Under the pieces are notes generated by a model. The model was not told where the DNA came from, ran no database searches, and was given only the letters and a program-made list of their open reading frames with translations. Positions 8,722-17,078 of a stretch of DNA of 64,000 nucleotides are shown one piece after another. Source of the stretch: Candidatus Agathobaculum intestinipullorum (GTDB lineage: Bacteria > Bacillota > Clostridia > Oscillospirales > Butyricicoccaceae); the NCBI GenBank assembly GCA_019117485.1, contig DWZQ01000026.1:62001-126000 (forward strand), read 5' to 3'. The position numbers and the translations under genes are program-made. The number at the start of each line of letters is the position of its first letter. Position 1 is the stretch's first letter.

Positions 8722-9141
8722 GCAAATCCTTCCTTTCACAAAAAAGTCGATGAAAAGGCATAATTTGATAAAATATAGTATACCACAACCCTTCCCCTTT
8801 TGGAACAAAAATTCTGTGCAAAGATACGTCTGCCGCGCGTATTTTTTTGTACAAAGCGATACCATGTCACAGATTGACAAAGGCAATGCCGCACAATTGC
8901 ATCTTCGATGCTTTGCGGAAATTTTGTGCCCGGATTTTGTTGCGATTTCTTACAATACATCGAGTATTGCTGCAAAACCGCGCCGCATCCGGACGCAAAA
9001 TTCATATACAAATCATTCTTGCTGAATTATGCGGTATTGCCTAAAAGATTTTTGTTTTTCTTGTACGCCGCGCCGTGCTGTGCTAAAATAAAGACTGAAA
9101 CATTCCGCCCGGGTATGCCGGGCAGACAACAGGTGAGAATT
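8722..9141. other. Divergent intergenic region zapA/proB (420 bp)
   Basis: AT-rich compared with its flanks and without a convincing gene. It holds a proB promoter (9061-9089) and a weak zapA-side candidate on the minus strand (TATACT near 8775-8780 with a poor -35). The middle, about 8800-9050, shows nothing I can assign. Confidence 0.6.
9061..9089 (+). promoter_or_regulatory. Promoter of proB operon
   Basis: TTGTAC (9061-9066), a 17-bp spacer and an extended -10, TGC-TAAAAT (9084-9089), about 50 bp before the proB ATG. Confidence 0.5.
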
Positions 9142-9948
9142 ATGCTGCATATCAACGAGGTGCGCCGCATTGTGGTCAAGGTCGGCACCTCGACGTTGAC
9201 ATACGAAAACGGCAAGCTCAACATCCGCCGCATCGAGCGTCTGGTGCGCACGATCAGCGACCTGCAAAACCGTGGCTTCGACATGGTGCTCGTCTCATCC
9301 GGCGCGGTGGGCGTGGGCGCGGCGAAGCTCGGCTTGGGCGGCAGGCCCCGCGAACTTGCCATGAAACAGGCCGCCGCTGCGGTCGGCCAGTGCGAACTGA
9401 TGCACATTTACGACAAAATGTTCCTGGAATACGGCATCAATGTCGCGCAGATCCTGCTGACGCGCGAAAACATTATCGACGACGACCAACGCGAAAACAT
9501 CCATAACACCTTTACCGCGCTTATGCGCACGGGCGTTGTGCCGATCGTCAACGAAAACGACACGGTCGCCACCGCCGAGCTCAAACACATTGAGAACTTC
9601 GGCGATAACGATACGCTGTCCGCGGTCGTCGCGCGCATGTGCGAGGCCGACCTGCTCGTCATTTTTTCCGACATCGACGGGCTATACGACTCCGACCCCC
9701 GCAAGAACCCGCAAGCCAAGCTGATTGGCCACGTCGCCAAGATCGACGCCAAAATCCGCCGCATGGCGGGCGGCGCAGGATCGGCGCACGGCACGGGCGG
9801 CATGGCCACCAAGATCACCGCCGCCGAGCTGTGCATGGATGCAGGCATCCCGATGCTGGTTGCCAACGGGGAAAAGGACGATATCCTATATGACATTGTG
9901 GACGGCAGGCCGGTCGGCACGCTGTTTGCACGGGAGGAGGACCGCTGA
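9142..9948 (+). CDS. proB: Glutamate 5-kinase
   Basis: First step of proline synthesis: phosphorylates L-glutamate to gamma-glutamyl phosphate. 268 aa, beginning at MLHINEVRRIVVKVGTST with RBS AGGTGAG. The amino-acid kinase domain is complete: VVKVGTSTLT, VLVSSGAVGVGAAKLG, VPIVNENDTVA, DIDGLYDSDPR and GTGGMATKITAA. The C-terminal PUA domain found in many ProB proteins is absent, so the protein ends right after the kinase domain. Its stop overlaps the next small ORF (TGATG). Confidence 0.93.
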   Translation: MLHINEVRRIVVKVGTSTLTYENGKLNIRRIERLVRTISDLQNRGFDMVLVSSGAVGVGAAKLGLGGRPRELAMKQAAAAVGQCELMHIYDKMFLEYGINVAQILLTRENIIDDDQRENIHNTFTALMRTGVVPIVNENDTVATAELKHIENFGDNDTLSAVVARMCEADLLVIFSDIDGLYDSDPRKNPQAKLIGHVAKIDAKIRRMAGGAGSAHGTGGMATKITAAELCMDAGIPMLVANGEKDDILYDIVDGRPVGTLFAREEDR

Positions 9949-10103
9949 TGACAAAACTTCATTTCCCCCATCGCCTGACCGACGTGCTCTGCGGCACGGG
10001 CGCGCGCCTGTTCACCAAAGCGCAGGTCATTGCGGCGTTCCTCGGCGCGGCCGCCGGTGCGTTTCTGGGCGTGCAGGCCTACTACCACGGCTGGCTGGGC
10101 TGA
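9948..10103 (+). CDS. Small hypothetical membrane protein between proB and proA
   Basis: 51 aa, beginning MTKLHFPHRLTDVLCGTG, with one predicted membrane segment at about residues 26-45 (VIAAFLGAAAGAFLGVQAYY). It has a strong RBS (GGGAGGAGG) inside the end of proB, overlaps the proB stop by one base, and is followed by proA after 44 nt, so it is very likely translated with the proline genes. I do not recognise the family. It could be a membrane tether or small regulator of the pathway (speculative). Confidence 0.65.
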   Translation: MTKLHFPHRLTDVLCGTGARLFTKAQVIAAFLGAAAGAFLGVQAYYHGWLG

Positions 10104-10147
10104 TTTGCCCTCCCCCCTATTCTGAAAATCAAACGAGGTGAAGCCCC

Positions 10148-11395
10148 ATGCGGCAACTCATGGAAATCGCCGAAGCGGCGCGCCGCGTCAAGCACGCGGT
10201 GGCCAAACTCGGCACAAATGACAAAAACCGCGGCCTGCTTGCCATCGCGGACGCGCTGGAAACGCACGCAGACGAAATCATCGCCGCCAACCGCCTTGAC
10301 ATCGAAAACGGCCGTGCAAGCGGTCTGGCCGACGGCCTGATCGATCGCCTGATGCTGGATAAAAAGCGCATTGCAGGCATTGCCGAAGGCTGTCGGCAGG
10401 TGGCCGCGCTGCCTGACCCGGTCGGCGAGGTGCTCGGCATGCAAAAGCGCCCGAATGGCCTTGTCATCGGCCGCAAGCGCGTGCCGATGGGTGTCATCGG
10501 CATCATCTATGAAGCGCGTCCCAACGTCACCGTTGATGCAGCGGCGCTTTGCTTCAAGGCAGGTTCGGCCTGCGTGCTGCGCGGCGGCAAGGAAGCATTC
10601 CACTCCTCGATGTGCCTGACCGGCCTGATGCGCGCTGCGCTTGAGGCCGAGGGCCTGCCCGCGGACGCAATCAATCTGGTCGAGGACACTTCGCGTGATA
10701 GTGCCAACCAGATGATGAAGCTAAACGGCTATCTGGACGTGCTCATCCCGCGCGGCGGCGCGGGGCTGATACGCGCGGTCGTGCAGAATGCGACCGTGCC
10801 GGTTATCGAAACAGGCACAGGCAACTGCCACGTCTATGTCGATGCGTCCGCCGACCTCGATATGGCGCAGAAAATCCTCGTCAACGCCAAGTGCCAGCGT
10901 CCGAGCGTGTGCAATGCGGCCGAAAGCCTGCTGGTACACAAGGATGTCGCACAGGCTTTCCTGCCGATGGCGGCGGCCGGACTTGCGCCCGACAGCGTTG
11001 TGCTGCACGGCTGTCCGCGCACAATGGACATCCTCGGCAGCTCTGTGCAGCCCGCAACCGACGAGGACTATGGCCGCGAATACCTCGGCTATGAAATTTC
11101 CTGCAAGGTAGTCGACTCCCTCGACGAAGCCATTGACCATATCAACCGCTTTAACACCGGCCACTCGGAGTGCATCGTCACACGCGACTATGACGCTTCG
11201 CAGCGGTTTCTCGACGAGGTGGACGCGGCAGCGGTCTACGTTAACGCCTCCACCCGCTTTACCGACGGCTTTGAGTTCGGCTTTGGCGCCGAGATCGGCA
11301 TTTCCACCCAGAAATTGCACGCACGCGGCCCGATGGGGCTGACCGAGCTGACCACCACCAAATTTATCATTTACGGAAACGGACAGGTGCGCTGA
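10148..11395 (+). CDS. proA: Glutamate-5-semialdehyde dehydrogenase (gamma-glutamyl phosphate reductase)
   Basis: Second step of proline synthesis, NADPH-dependent reduction of gamma-glutamyl phosphate. 415 aa, usual length. Aldehyde-dehydrogenase fold with VPMGVIGIIYEARPNVTVDAAALC, GSACVLRGGKEA, the DVLIPRGGAGLI segment, and the catalytic Cys in CQRPSVCNAAESLL (about 255). The C-terminus GFEFGFGAEIGISTQKLHARGPMGL is typical. RBS GAGGTGA. Stop overlaps the CYTH gene start (TGATG). Confidence 0.96.
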   Translation: MRQLMEIAEAARRVKHAVAKLGTNDKNRGLLAIADALETHADEIIAANRLDIENGRASGLADGLIDRLMLDKKRIAGIAEGCRQVAALPDPVGEVLGMQKRPNGLVIGRKRVPMGVIGIIYEARPNVTVDAAALCFKAGSACVLRGGKEAFHSSMCLTGLMRAALEAEGLPADAINLVEDTSRDSANQMMKLNGYLDVLIPRGGAGLIRAVVQNATVPVIETGTGNCHVYVDASADLDMAQKILVNAKCQRPSVCNAAESLLVHKDVAQAFLPMAAAGLAPDSVVLHGCPRTMDILGSSVQPATDEDYGREYLGYEISCKVVDSLDEAIDHINRFNTGHSECIVTRDYDASQRFLDEVDAAAVYVNASTRFTDGFEFGFGAEIGISTQKLHARGPMGLTELTTTKFIIYGNGQVR

Positions 11396-12000
11396 TGAAC
11401 AAAACGATGGAGAAGGAGTACAAATGGCGCGCAACTGAAGATACGCTGGGGCAGGCGCTTTTGTGGGCCTCCTCCTGTATCGGCAGCCAGAGCCGCATTG
11501 TACACATGCAATCACGGTATTTTGATACGGCAGACGGCCTGCTGCGCGCGCAACAGGCAGCGCTGCGTCTCCGGAAAGAGAATAATAACAGCGTTTGCTG
11601 CCTGAAGCTGCGCAATGAAAACACGCCCGATGGCCTGCGCGCACACGAGGAATACCAGTGCGCCGCCCAATCGGTCACTGAGGGACTGAACCGCCTGCCC
11701 GAAAAGGGCGCGCCCGCTGCGCTGTGTGCGCAGGTGCTTCAGGGGCCGCTCGAAGAGATTTGCGCGGTCGACTTCCGCCGTTGTGCCGTGCTCATCCAAC
11801 AGGGCGACATGGTCTGCGAGCTAGCGCTCGATCAGGGAACCATGCGCCGTGGGGATAACACCGCGCCGCTATGCGAAATCGAATTGGAGTACGTCGCAGG
11901 CAGCGAACAGGCATTCCGCGAACTGGCGGCCGACCTTGCCGCAACGCTGTCGCTTGTCCCAGAGCCGGACAGCAAACTCGCACGTGCGATGCGCCTGTGA
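11395..12000 (+). CDS. CYTH domain protein
   Basis: 201 aa. Shows the CYTH (triphosphate tunnel) pattern: an N-terminal EKEYKWR strand in the position of the ExExK motif, then SRYFDTADGLLRAQQAALRLRKEN and CLKLRNEN, and alternating acidic/basic strands to GDMVCELALDQGTM and LCEIELEYVAGSE. Members act on triphosphorylated substrates such as inorganic triphosphate. Substrate cannot be told here. It is last in the proB operon and is followed by a terminator. Confidence 0.8.
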   Translation: MNKTMEKEYKWRATEDTLGQALLWASSCIGSQSRIVHMQSRYFDTADGLLRAQQAALRLRKENNNSVCCLKLRNENTPDGLRAHEEYQCAAQSVTEGLNRLPEKGAPAALCAQVLQGPLEEICAVDFRRCAVLIQQGDMVCELALDQGTMRRGDNTAPLCEIELEYVAGSEQAFRELAADLAATLSLVPEPDSKLARAMRL

Positions 12001-12012
12001 TCCTGCTAATCT

Positions 12013-12041
12013 AAAAAGCCGTCCAGATGGACGGCTTTTTT
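12013..12041 (+). terminator. Terminator of the proB operon
   Basis: Stem GCCGTCC/GGACGGC with loop AGAT and a T6 tail. Confidence 0.9.
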
Positions 12042-12142
12042 GTTTGTTGCGAACGATTCCTATAACGATTATATCGTAAAGCCCACCGAAATTGTGCAAA
12101 GCGGATATTTTTACGCACACACGCAATTTTCTCCCCGTGTTC

Positions 12143-12171
12143 TTGCAAAAATCGTCGTTTCCATGTATAAT
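12143..12171 (+). promoter_or_regulatory. SigA-type promoter of putP
   Basis: TTGCAA (12143-12148), 17-bp spacer, TATAAT (12166-12171); putP starts 30 bp downstream behind GGGAGG. Confidence 0.75.
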
Positions 12172-12200
12172 ATACATGAAATTTGGGAGGGTAATTACAC

Positions 12201-13697
12201 ATGAACTTTGACAGCATTATCACCATCGCCGCGTTTGGCGTCTACCTGATCTTTATGATCTGCGTAGGTATGTACTTTATGGGCAAAAGCCGCACGACGA
12301 GTGAATATTTCCTTGGCGGGCGCAAGCTTGGCTCGTGGGTCACCTCGATGAGCGCGCAGGCCTCGGATATGTCCGGCTGGCTGCTCATGGGCCTGCCCGG
12401 CGCAGCTTACCTGTCCGGCATTTCAGCCGGTTGGATTGCCATTGGCCTTGCCATCGGCACCTATCTGAACTGGCTGCTTGTTGCAAAGCCCTTGCGCCAG
12501 TATACCAAGGTGGCGGACGACGCGATCACGCTTCCGCAGTTTTTCAAGAACCGTTTCCGCGATGAAAGCGGCATGATCTCGGTCATTGCAGCCGTGTTCA
12601 TCCTTGTGTTCTTCCTGTTCTACACCGCATCCGGCTTTGTATCGTGCGCCAAGCTATTCTCCTCGGTGTTCGGCATCCCCTATCTGGTTTCGCTGGTTAT
12701 CGGCGCGGTCGTGGTCATTTCCTATACCTTTGCCGGCGGCTTTTTCGCCGTCTGCTGGACCGACTTCTTCCAGGGCATGCTGATGTTCTTCTGTGTCATC
12801 GCAGTACCGAGCATCGCGATCGGCTCGCTGGGCGGCCCGTCCGACTTCTTTGCACAGGTCGAAGCCTTTAACCCGAACTTCCTGAACATGTTCGTCGACG
12901 GTGCAAACGGCACGCCGTACACCGCCATCGGCATCATTTCGCTGCTGGCTTGGGGCCTTGGCTATTTCGGCCAGCCGCACATCCTCGTGCGCTTTATGGG
13001 CATCGAGTCCCCCGGTGCGATCAAGAAATCCCGCCGCATTGCGACCACTTGGGTGCTCATTTCGCTGACGGCCGCCGTGCTGATCGGCATTTCCGGCCGC
13101 ATGTTCCTCGGCGACGGCCTGCTGGTTACCGCAGGCAACGAGGAAACCATCTACATCAACATGGTCAGCCGCATTTTCCCGGTGTTTATCGCCGGTATCT
13201 TCCTGTCCGCGATCCTCGCGGCCATTATGTCCACCGCGGACAGCCAGCTGCTGGTCACTGCCTCGGCCATCACCGAGGACTTCTACCACAACAAGATCCG
13301 CCCCAACGCTTCCCCGATGGAACTGATGTGGGTATCCCGCATCTGCGTCATCGCGGTCGCGCTGATTGCCGTGCTGATCGCCACCAACCAGAACAGCACC
13401 GTGCTCGGTCTGGTCGAGTATGCGTGGGCTGGTTTTGGCTCGGCGTTCGGCCCGCTGGTGCTGTGCTCGCTGTTCTGGCGCCGCGCCAATAAATATGGCG
13501 CATACGCCGGCATCATCGTCGGCGGCGTGGTCGACCTCGTCTGGGCGCAGATGTCCGGCGGCGTATTCGACCTGTACGAAATCGTACCCGGCTTTCTCTG
13601 TGGCCTGATTGCCATCATTGTGGTCAGCCTGCTGACCCCCGCCCCGTCCAAGGAAGTCACCGATCAGTTTGACTCCTACCGCACCTGTGAGGAATAA
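12201..13697 (+). CDS. putP: Sodium/proline symporter
   Basis: Sodium:solute symporter family protein that imports proline with Na+. 498 aa with about 13 membrane segments. Family landmarks: FLGGRKLGSWVTSMSAQASDMSGWLLMGLPGA (about 34-65, the Na+/substrate-site helix), FKNRFRDESG, and GLGYFGQPHILVRFMGI. Length and motifs fit PutP rather than SglT or PanF, and it follows the proline biosynthesis operon. The next gene begins immediately after its stop. Confidence 0.9.
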   Translation: MNFDSIITIAAFGVYLIFMICVGMYFMGKSRTTSEYFLGGRKLGSWVTSMSAQASDMSGWLLMGLPGAAYLSGISAGWIAIGLAIGTYLNWLLVAKPLRQYTKVADDAITLPQFFKNRFRDESGMISVIAAVFILVFFLFYTASGFVSCAKLFSSVFGIPYLVSLVIGAVVVISYTFAGGFFAVCWTDFFQGMLMFFCVIAVPSIAIGSLGGPSDFFAQVEAFNPNFLNMFVDGANGTPYTAIGIISLLAWGLGYFGQPHILVRFMGIESPGAIKKSRRIATTWVLISLTAAVLIGISGRMFLGDGLLVTAGNEETIYINMVSRIFPVFIAGIFLSAILAAIMSTADSQLLVTASAITEDFYHNKIRPNASPMELMWVSRICVIAVALIAVLIATNQNSTVLGLVEYAWAGFGSAFGPLVLCSLFWRRANKYGAYAGIIVGGVVDLVWAQMSGGVFDLYEIVPGFLCGLIAIIVVSLLTPAPSKEVTDQFDSYRTCEE

Positions 13698-14570
13698 ATG
13701 AAACGCAAACTCCGCTTTGTCCTGTGGCTTGCTGCCGCAGTTGTGCTCGCGCTGGGCGGGCTGTTCAAGGTATCCGACGACCTGCTCCCCGCCCGGGAGC
13801 TAACCGCGGACACCGCCGTACACTTCATTGACGTCGGTCAGGGCGACGCGGCGCTGCTGCTCTCGGGCGGGCAGGCCGTGCTGGTCGACGCAGGCACCTC
13901 CCAGAGCGCGGACAGCCTTGTCCGCTACCTGCAGGAGCTGGGCGTGACCGAGCTGTACGCCGCCATCGCCACTCATCCGCACGCCGACCACATCGGCGGC
14001 ATGGCACAGGTGATCGAGGCGTTCCCCATCGGACACTTCTACATGGGCGCGGAAACACAGAACACCGCCACATATGAACGCATGCTCGATGCGCTCGACG
14101 CGCAAGGTGTTCCGGTTTCCGTACCGGAACCGGGCGAAGAGCTGGTGTTCGACTCAGGCGCATCTGTGACCTTCCTCGGCCCGGCGGACGACGTACCCAA
14201 AGGCAACCTGAACGACCGCTCGCTCATCTGCCTGTTCCGGGCAGGCGAGCAGGACGTGTTGCTGATGGGCGACGCAGAAAGCGCTGCCGAGCAGTCACTG
14301 CTGGCGCATTACCCGTCGCTGCGGTGTGATGTGCTCAAGGTTGGTCACCACGGCGCGGACACCTCCTCCTCGGTCGAGTTCCTTCGCACGGTGCAGCCCA
14401 CAACGGCCGTCATCTCCTGCGGCGTGGACAACGACTACGGCCACCCCGATCCACAGACACTGGAAAACCTGTCCCTCGCGGGCGTGGATGACGTCCGCAT
14501 CACCGCGCAAAGCGGCACGGTCATCCTCCCGCTCACCCCCTCGTCATCAAGCAAGGAGAATGCTGCATGA
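13698..14570 (+). CDS. ComEC/Rec2-like metallo-beta-lactamase-fold hydrolase
   Basis: 290 aa. N-terminal membrane anchor or signal (about 5-24), then a ComEC C-terminal-type metallohydrolase domain: HFIDVGQGDAALL, the metal motif THPHADHIGGM (about 93-103), NDRSLICLF, LLMGDAES and VLKVGHHGADTSSS. Only the hydrolase part is present, without the ComEC channel, so it is an exported or anchored nuclease-like enzyme rather than ComEC itself. Substrate unknown. No gap to putP; overlaps the DUF3006 gene by 4 bp. Confidence 0.85.
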   Translation: MKRKLRFVLWLAAAVVLALGGLFKVSDDLLPARELTADTAVHFIDVGQGDAALLLSGGQAVLVDAGTSQSADSLVRYLQELGVTELYAAIATHPHADHIGGMAQVIEAFPIGHFYMGAETQNTATYERMLDALDAQGVPVSVPEPGEELVFDSGASVTFLGPADDVPKGNLNDRSLICLFRAGEQDVLLMGDAESAAEQSLLAHYPSLRCDVLKVGHHGADTSSSVEFLRTVQPTTAVISCGVDNDYGHPDPQTLENLSLAGVDDVRITAQSGTVILPLTPSSSSKENAA

Positions 14571-14800
14571 AACAGACCGGTATTGTCGACCGCTTTGAAG
14601 GCGACACAGTGGTTGTCGAAATTGGCGGAAAACCAATGAATTTCCCCCGCGCCGGCGCGCCGTCCATGCTCGCGGAAGGCATGGTGGTTGTCGTGCGGGA
14701 CGGCCGCATCGCAGAAATCGACCAGATTGAAACCCAGCGGATCGAGGATGACATGCGCCGCCGTTTTGAACGCATCCTCGGCAAACAAATCGACGAATAA
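14567..14800 (+). CDS. DUF3006 domain protein
   Basis: 77 aa, starting MKQTGIVDRFEGDTVVVEI with a beta-rich N-terminal half and a basic/acidic helix at the C-terminus. DUF3006 proteins are regularly encoded next to ComEC-like metallohydrolases, as here (ATGA overlap), which supports the family call. Function unknown. Confidence 0.75.
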   Translation: MKQTGIVDRFEGDTVVVEIGGKPMNFPRAGAPSMLAEGMVVVVRDGRIAEIDQIETQRIEDDMRRRFERILGKQIDE

Positions 14801-14827
14801 TCCCCAAACAGAAAGGCGAACAATCCC

Positions 14828-16093
14828 ATGGAAAAGAAACCATTTTTAACGCTGGAACAGGTACAGGAAATCGTCAAGACCTACCCCACCCCGTTCCACA
14901 TCTATGATGAGAAGGCCATCCGTGAAAACGCGCGCAAGGTAAAGGAAGCGTTTGCGTGGAACCCCGGCTTTAAGGAGTATTTTGCGGTCAAGGCAACGCC
15001 CAACCCGCGTCTGGTACAGCTGCTGCATGAGGAGGGCTTCGGCTGTGACTGCTCCAGCTACACCGAGTTGCTGCTGAGTCGCGCTTGCGGCATCACCGGG
15101 CACGACATCATGTTCTCCTCAAACGTCACCCCGAACGAGGACTTCAAGCTCGCCAGCGACCTTGACGCGATCGTCAACTTTGACGACATCACCCACCTCG
15201 ACTATTATGACAAGGTTGGTGAGTGGAAGGAGACCATGTCCTGCCGCTTCAATCCGGGCGGTGACTTCGTGCTGGAAAACGAGATCATGGACACCCCGCA
15301 GGAAGCCAAGTACGGCATGACCCGCGAGCAGCTGATCGAAGCGTTCAAGTATATGAAGGCCAAAGGCGTCAAGCATTTCGGTATTCACGCTTTCCTCGCG
15401 TCCAACACGGTCGCCAACGAGTATTATCCGGCGCTCGCCCGCATCCTGTTCAAGCTGGCGGTCGAGGTACGCAAGGAAACCGGCGCACACATCGCGTTCA
15501 TCAACCTGTCGGGCGGTGTGGGTATCCCCTATAAGCCGTGGCAGGAGCCGAACGACATCATGGTCATCGGCGAAGGTGTGCGCCGCGCCTTTGAGGAAGT
15601 GCTGGTTCCGGCCGGTATGGGTGATATCTCCATCTACACCGAGATGGGCCGCTACATCCTCGGGCCGTACGGCGCGCTGGTTGCCAAGTGCATCCACCAT
15701 AAGCATACCTACAAGGAATACGCCGGTCTGGACGCATGCGCGGCCAACCTGATGCGTCCGGCGATGTACGGCGCGTACCACCACATCACTGTGCTGGGCA
15801 AGGAGGACGCGCTTCACGACCGCACTTACGACGTCACCGGCGGCCTGTGCGAGAATAACGACAAGTTCGCTATCGACCGCAACCTGCCCCGCATTGATAT
15901 CGGCGATTACGTTTATATTCACGATACGGGCGCGCACGGCTTCTCGATGGGCTATAACTACAACGGCAAGCTGCGCTCCGCCGAGCTGCTGCTGCGCGAG
16001 GACGGTTCGGTCGAGCTGATCCGCCGCGCCGAAACCCCGAAGGATTACTTTGCAACGCTCGATATGACCGGGCTGTTCGACGATATCCTGTAA
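14828..16093 (+). CDS. lysA: Diaminopimelate decarboxylase
   Basis: PLP enzyme converting meso-diaminopimelate to lysine. 421 aa. The PLP lysine sits in YFAVKATPNP (about 55-64); GFGCDCSSYTELLL, NLSGGVGIPYKPW (phosphate-binding glycine loop) and TEMGRYILGPYG follow; the C-terminal domain has LCENNDKFAIDR, supplying the active-site Cys of the other subunit, and DTGAHGFSMGYNYNG. Orn/Arg decarboxylase relatives are less likely given these motifs. It is the last plus-strand gene before a terminator. Confidence 0.9.
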   Translation: MEKKPFLTLEQVQEIVKTYPTPFHIYDEKAIRENARKVKEAFAWNPGFKEYFAVKATPNPRLVQLLHEEGFGCDCSSYTELLLSRACGITGHDIMFSSNVTPNEDFKLASDLDAIVNFDDITHLDYYDKVGEWKETMSCRFNPGGDFVLENEIMDTPQEAKYGMTREQLIEAFKYMKAKGVKHFGIHAFLASNTVANEYYPALARILFKLAVEVRKETGAHIAFINLSGGVGIPYKPWQEPNDIMVIGEGVRRAFEEVLVPAGMGDISIYTEMGRYILGPYGALVAKCIHHKHTYKEYAGLDACAANLMRPAMYGAYHHITVLGKEDALHDRTYDVTGGLCENNDKFAIDRNLPRIDIGDYVYIHDTGAHGFSMGYNYNGKLRSAELLLREDGSVELIRRAETPKDYFATLDMTGLFDDIL

Positions 16094-16101
16094 TGGGCAT
16101 C

Positions 16102-16136
16102 AAAAAAGCGTGTACTCAAATGAGTACACGCTTTTC
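16102..16136. terminator. Bidirectional terminator between lysA and the zinc-ribbon genes
   Basis: Stem AGCGTGTACTCA/TGAGTACACGCT flanked by A- and T-runs, so it can act on both converging transcripts. Confidence 0.88.
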
Positions 16137-16138
16137 TT

Positions 16139-16375
16139 TTACCGGTTTTGCAGCAGCAGCGCAGCCGCGAGCGCCAGCAGCACAAATGTCAGCGCATGCA
16201 GGATGCGCAGCAAACGCTGCTTTTTCGGACTATCCTCCCAGCCGCCGGGCGGAGGCGGTAACTCCTCGACCGGCTCGGTGCCGTCCGGCTTGTGGTCAAT
16301 CAGCTTGACATGGCAAGTATTGCAAGCGGTAAAGCCCGCGCGGAACTCCGCGCCGCATTTGGGACACCAAGGCAT
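16139..16375 (-). CDS. Zinc-ribbon membrane protein
   Basis: 78 aa. N-terminal zinc ribbon with two CxxC pairs (MPWCPKCGAEFRAGFTACNTC), a Pro-rich linker and one C-terminal membrane helix (about 58-75). Its first 25 residues closely match the start of the neighbouring upstream gene, so the pair arose by duplication. It lacks the middle domain of that neighbour. Role unknown. Confidence 0.75.
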   Translation of the reverse strand: MPWCPKCGAEFRAGFTACNTCHVKLIDHKPDGTEPVEELPPPPGGWEDSPKKQRLLRILHALTFVLLALAAALLLQNR

Positions 16376-16391
16376 AGGGCTTCCTCCCTTC

Positions 16392-16916
16392 TCAGTTCGC
16401 CACGAAATACAGCAACACGAGCGCTATCACAATCACGCCGACCACAATCGGCAACAGCTTGAACGAAGCGTTATCCTCTACCGGCTGCGGCGGTGTCTCC
16501 ATCGCCTGCTCCTCGGCCAGACGCGCCAGTTCGTCCTCATCGACCGGCTGCTCCGCCAAATCATGGTTCATTTCGTCGATCAGCGCACGCGCCTGTGCGG
16601 TCTGACTGGCATCAACCAGTATTTCGATACCGAAGCGCGAATCCGCGCCGGAATAGGCTTGAATCTGCCGAAATGCCGCCGGACGATCAAGCGTCACAAT
16701 GCCGTGGTCATGCAGCAGATCGCAGACTGTTTCAGCCTCCAACCGGTTTTTCGCGGTGTAAATCACGATCGGCTTTTCCATCCCGTCCGGCATGACAAAG
16801 ACCTCGTGATCGGATACTTCTTCCGCAGGCAGTTCGTCCACCAGCGGCACATGGCAGGTGTTACATTCTGTAAAGCCTTCCCGGTATTCCGCTTTGCACT
16901 TGGGGCACCAAGGCAT
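16392..16916 (-). CDS. Zinc-ribbon protein with DUF2007-like domain
   Basis: 174 aa. Starts MPWCPKCKAEYREGFTECNTC (zinc ribbon), continues with a DUF2007-like alpha/beta domain (about 50-115; IVIYTAKNRLEAETVCDLL ... FGIEILVDASQTAQARALI) and ends in one membrane helix (about 152-172). The start is fixed by AAGGAGGGG; a longer upstream frame has no RBS. DUF2007 proteins are described as PII-like putative signal transducers. Sits 16 bp before its shorter paralogue. Confidence 0.75.
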   Translation of the reverse strand: MPWCPKCKAEYREGFTECNTCHVPLVDELPAEEVSDHEVFVMPDGMEKPIVIYTAKNRLEAETVCDLLHDHGIVTLDRPAAFRQIQAYSGADSRFGIEILVDASQTAQARALIDEMNHDLAEQPVDEDELARLAEEQAMETPPQPVEDNASFKLLPIVVGVIVIALVLLYFVAN

Positions 16917-16957
16917 GATGCATCCCCTCCTTACCTGCCGATTATAGCATATCCACA

Positions 16958-17078
16958 CTATTCTTTCCAGATAAAAATGGGCAGCGGCGGGTCATGCTTC
17001 CGGTTGAGCCAATCGCAGGCCAAAACCGTAAACGTCCGATCATCTAACGACCTTAAGTGTTGCAAAATCGCATTTTTT
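16958..17078 (-). other. Out-of-frame C-terminal remainder of the YtqB-like methyltransferase
   Basis: If the A6 run at 17073-17078 is read with a -1 shift, translation continues E-K-N-A-I-L-Q-H-L-R and ends in a conserved-looking tail, NRKHDPPLPIFIWKE, with the stop at 16958-16960. This tail resembles the C-terminus expected of YtqB/MraW-like methyltransferases, so it is coding sequence separated from the main frame by one missing base. Confidence 0.75.

Noticed and set aside
8908..9141. N-terminal extension of proB by 78 codons
   Set aside because: Runs through the proB promoter; the shorter start has an RBS and matches the family.
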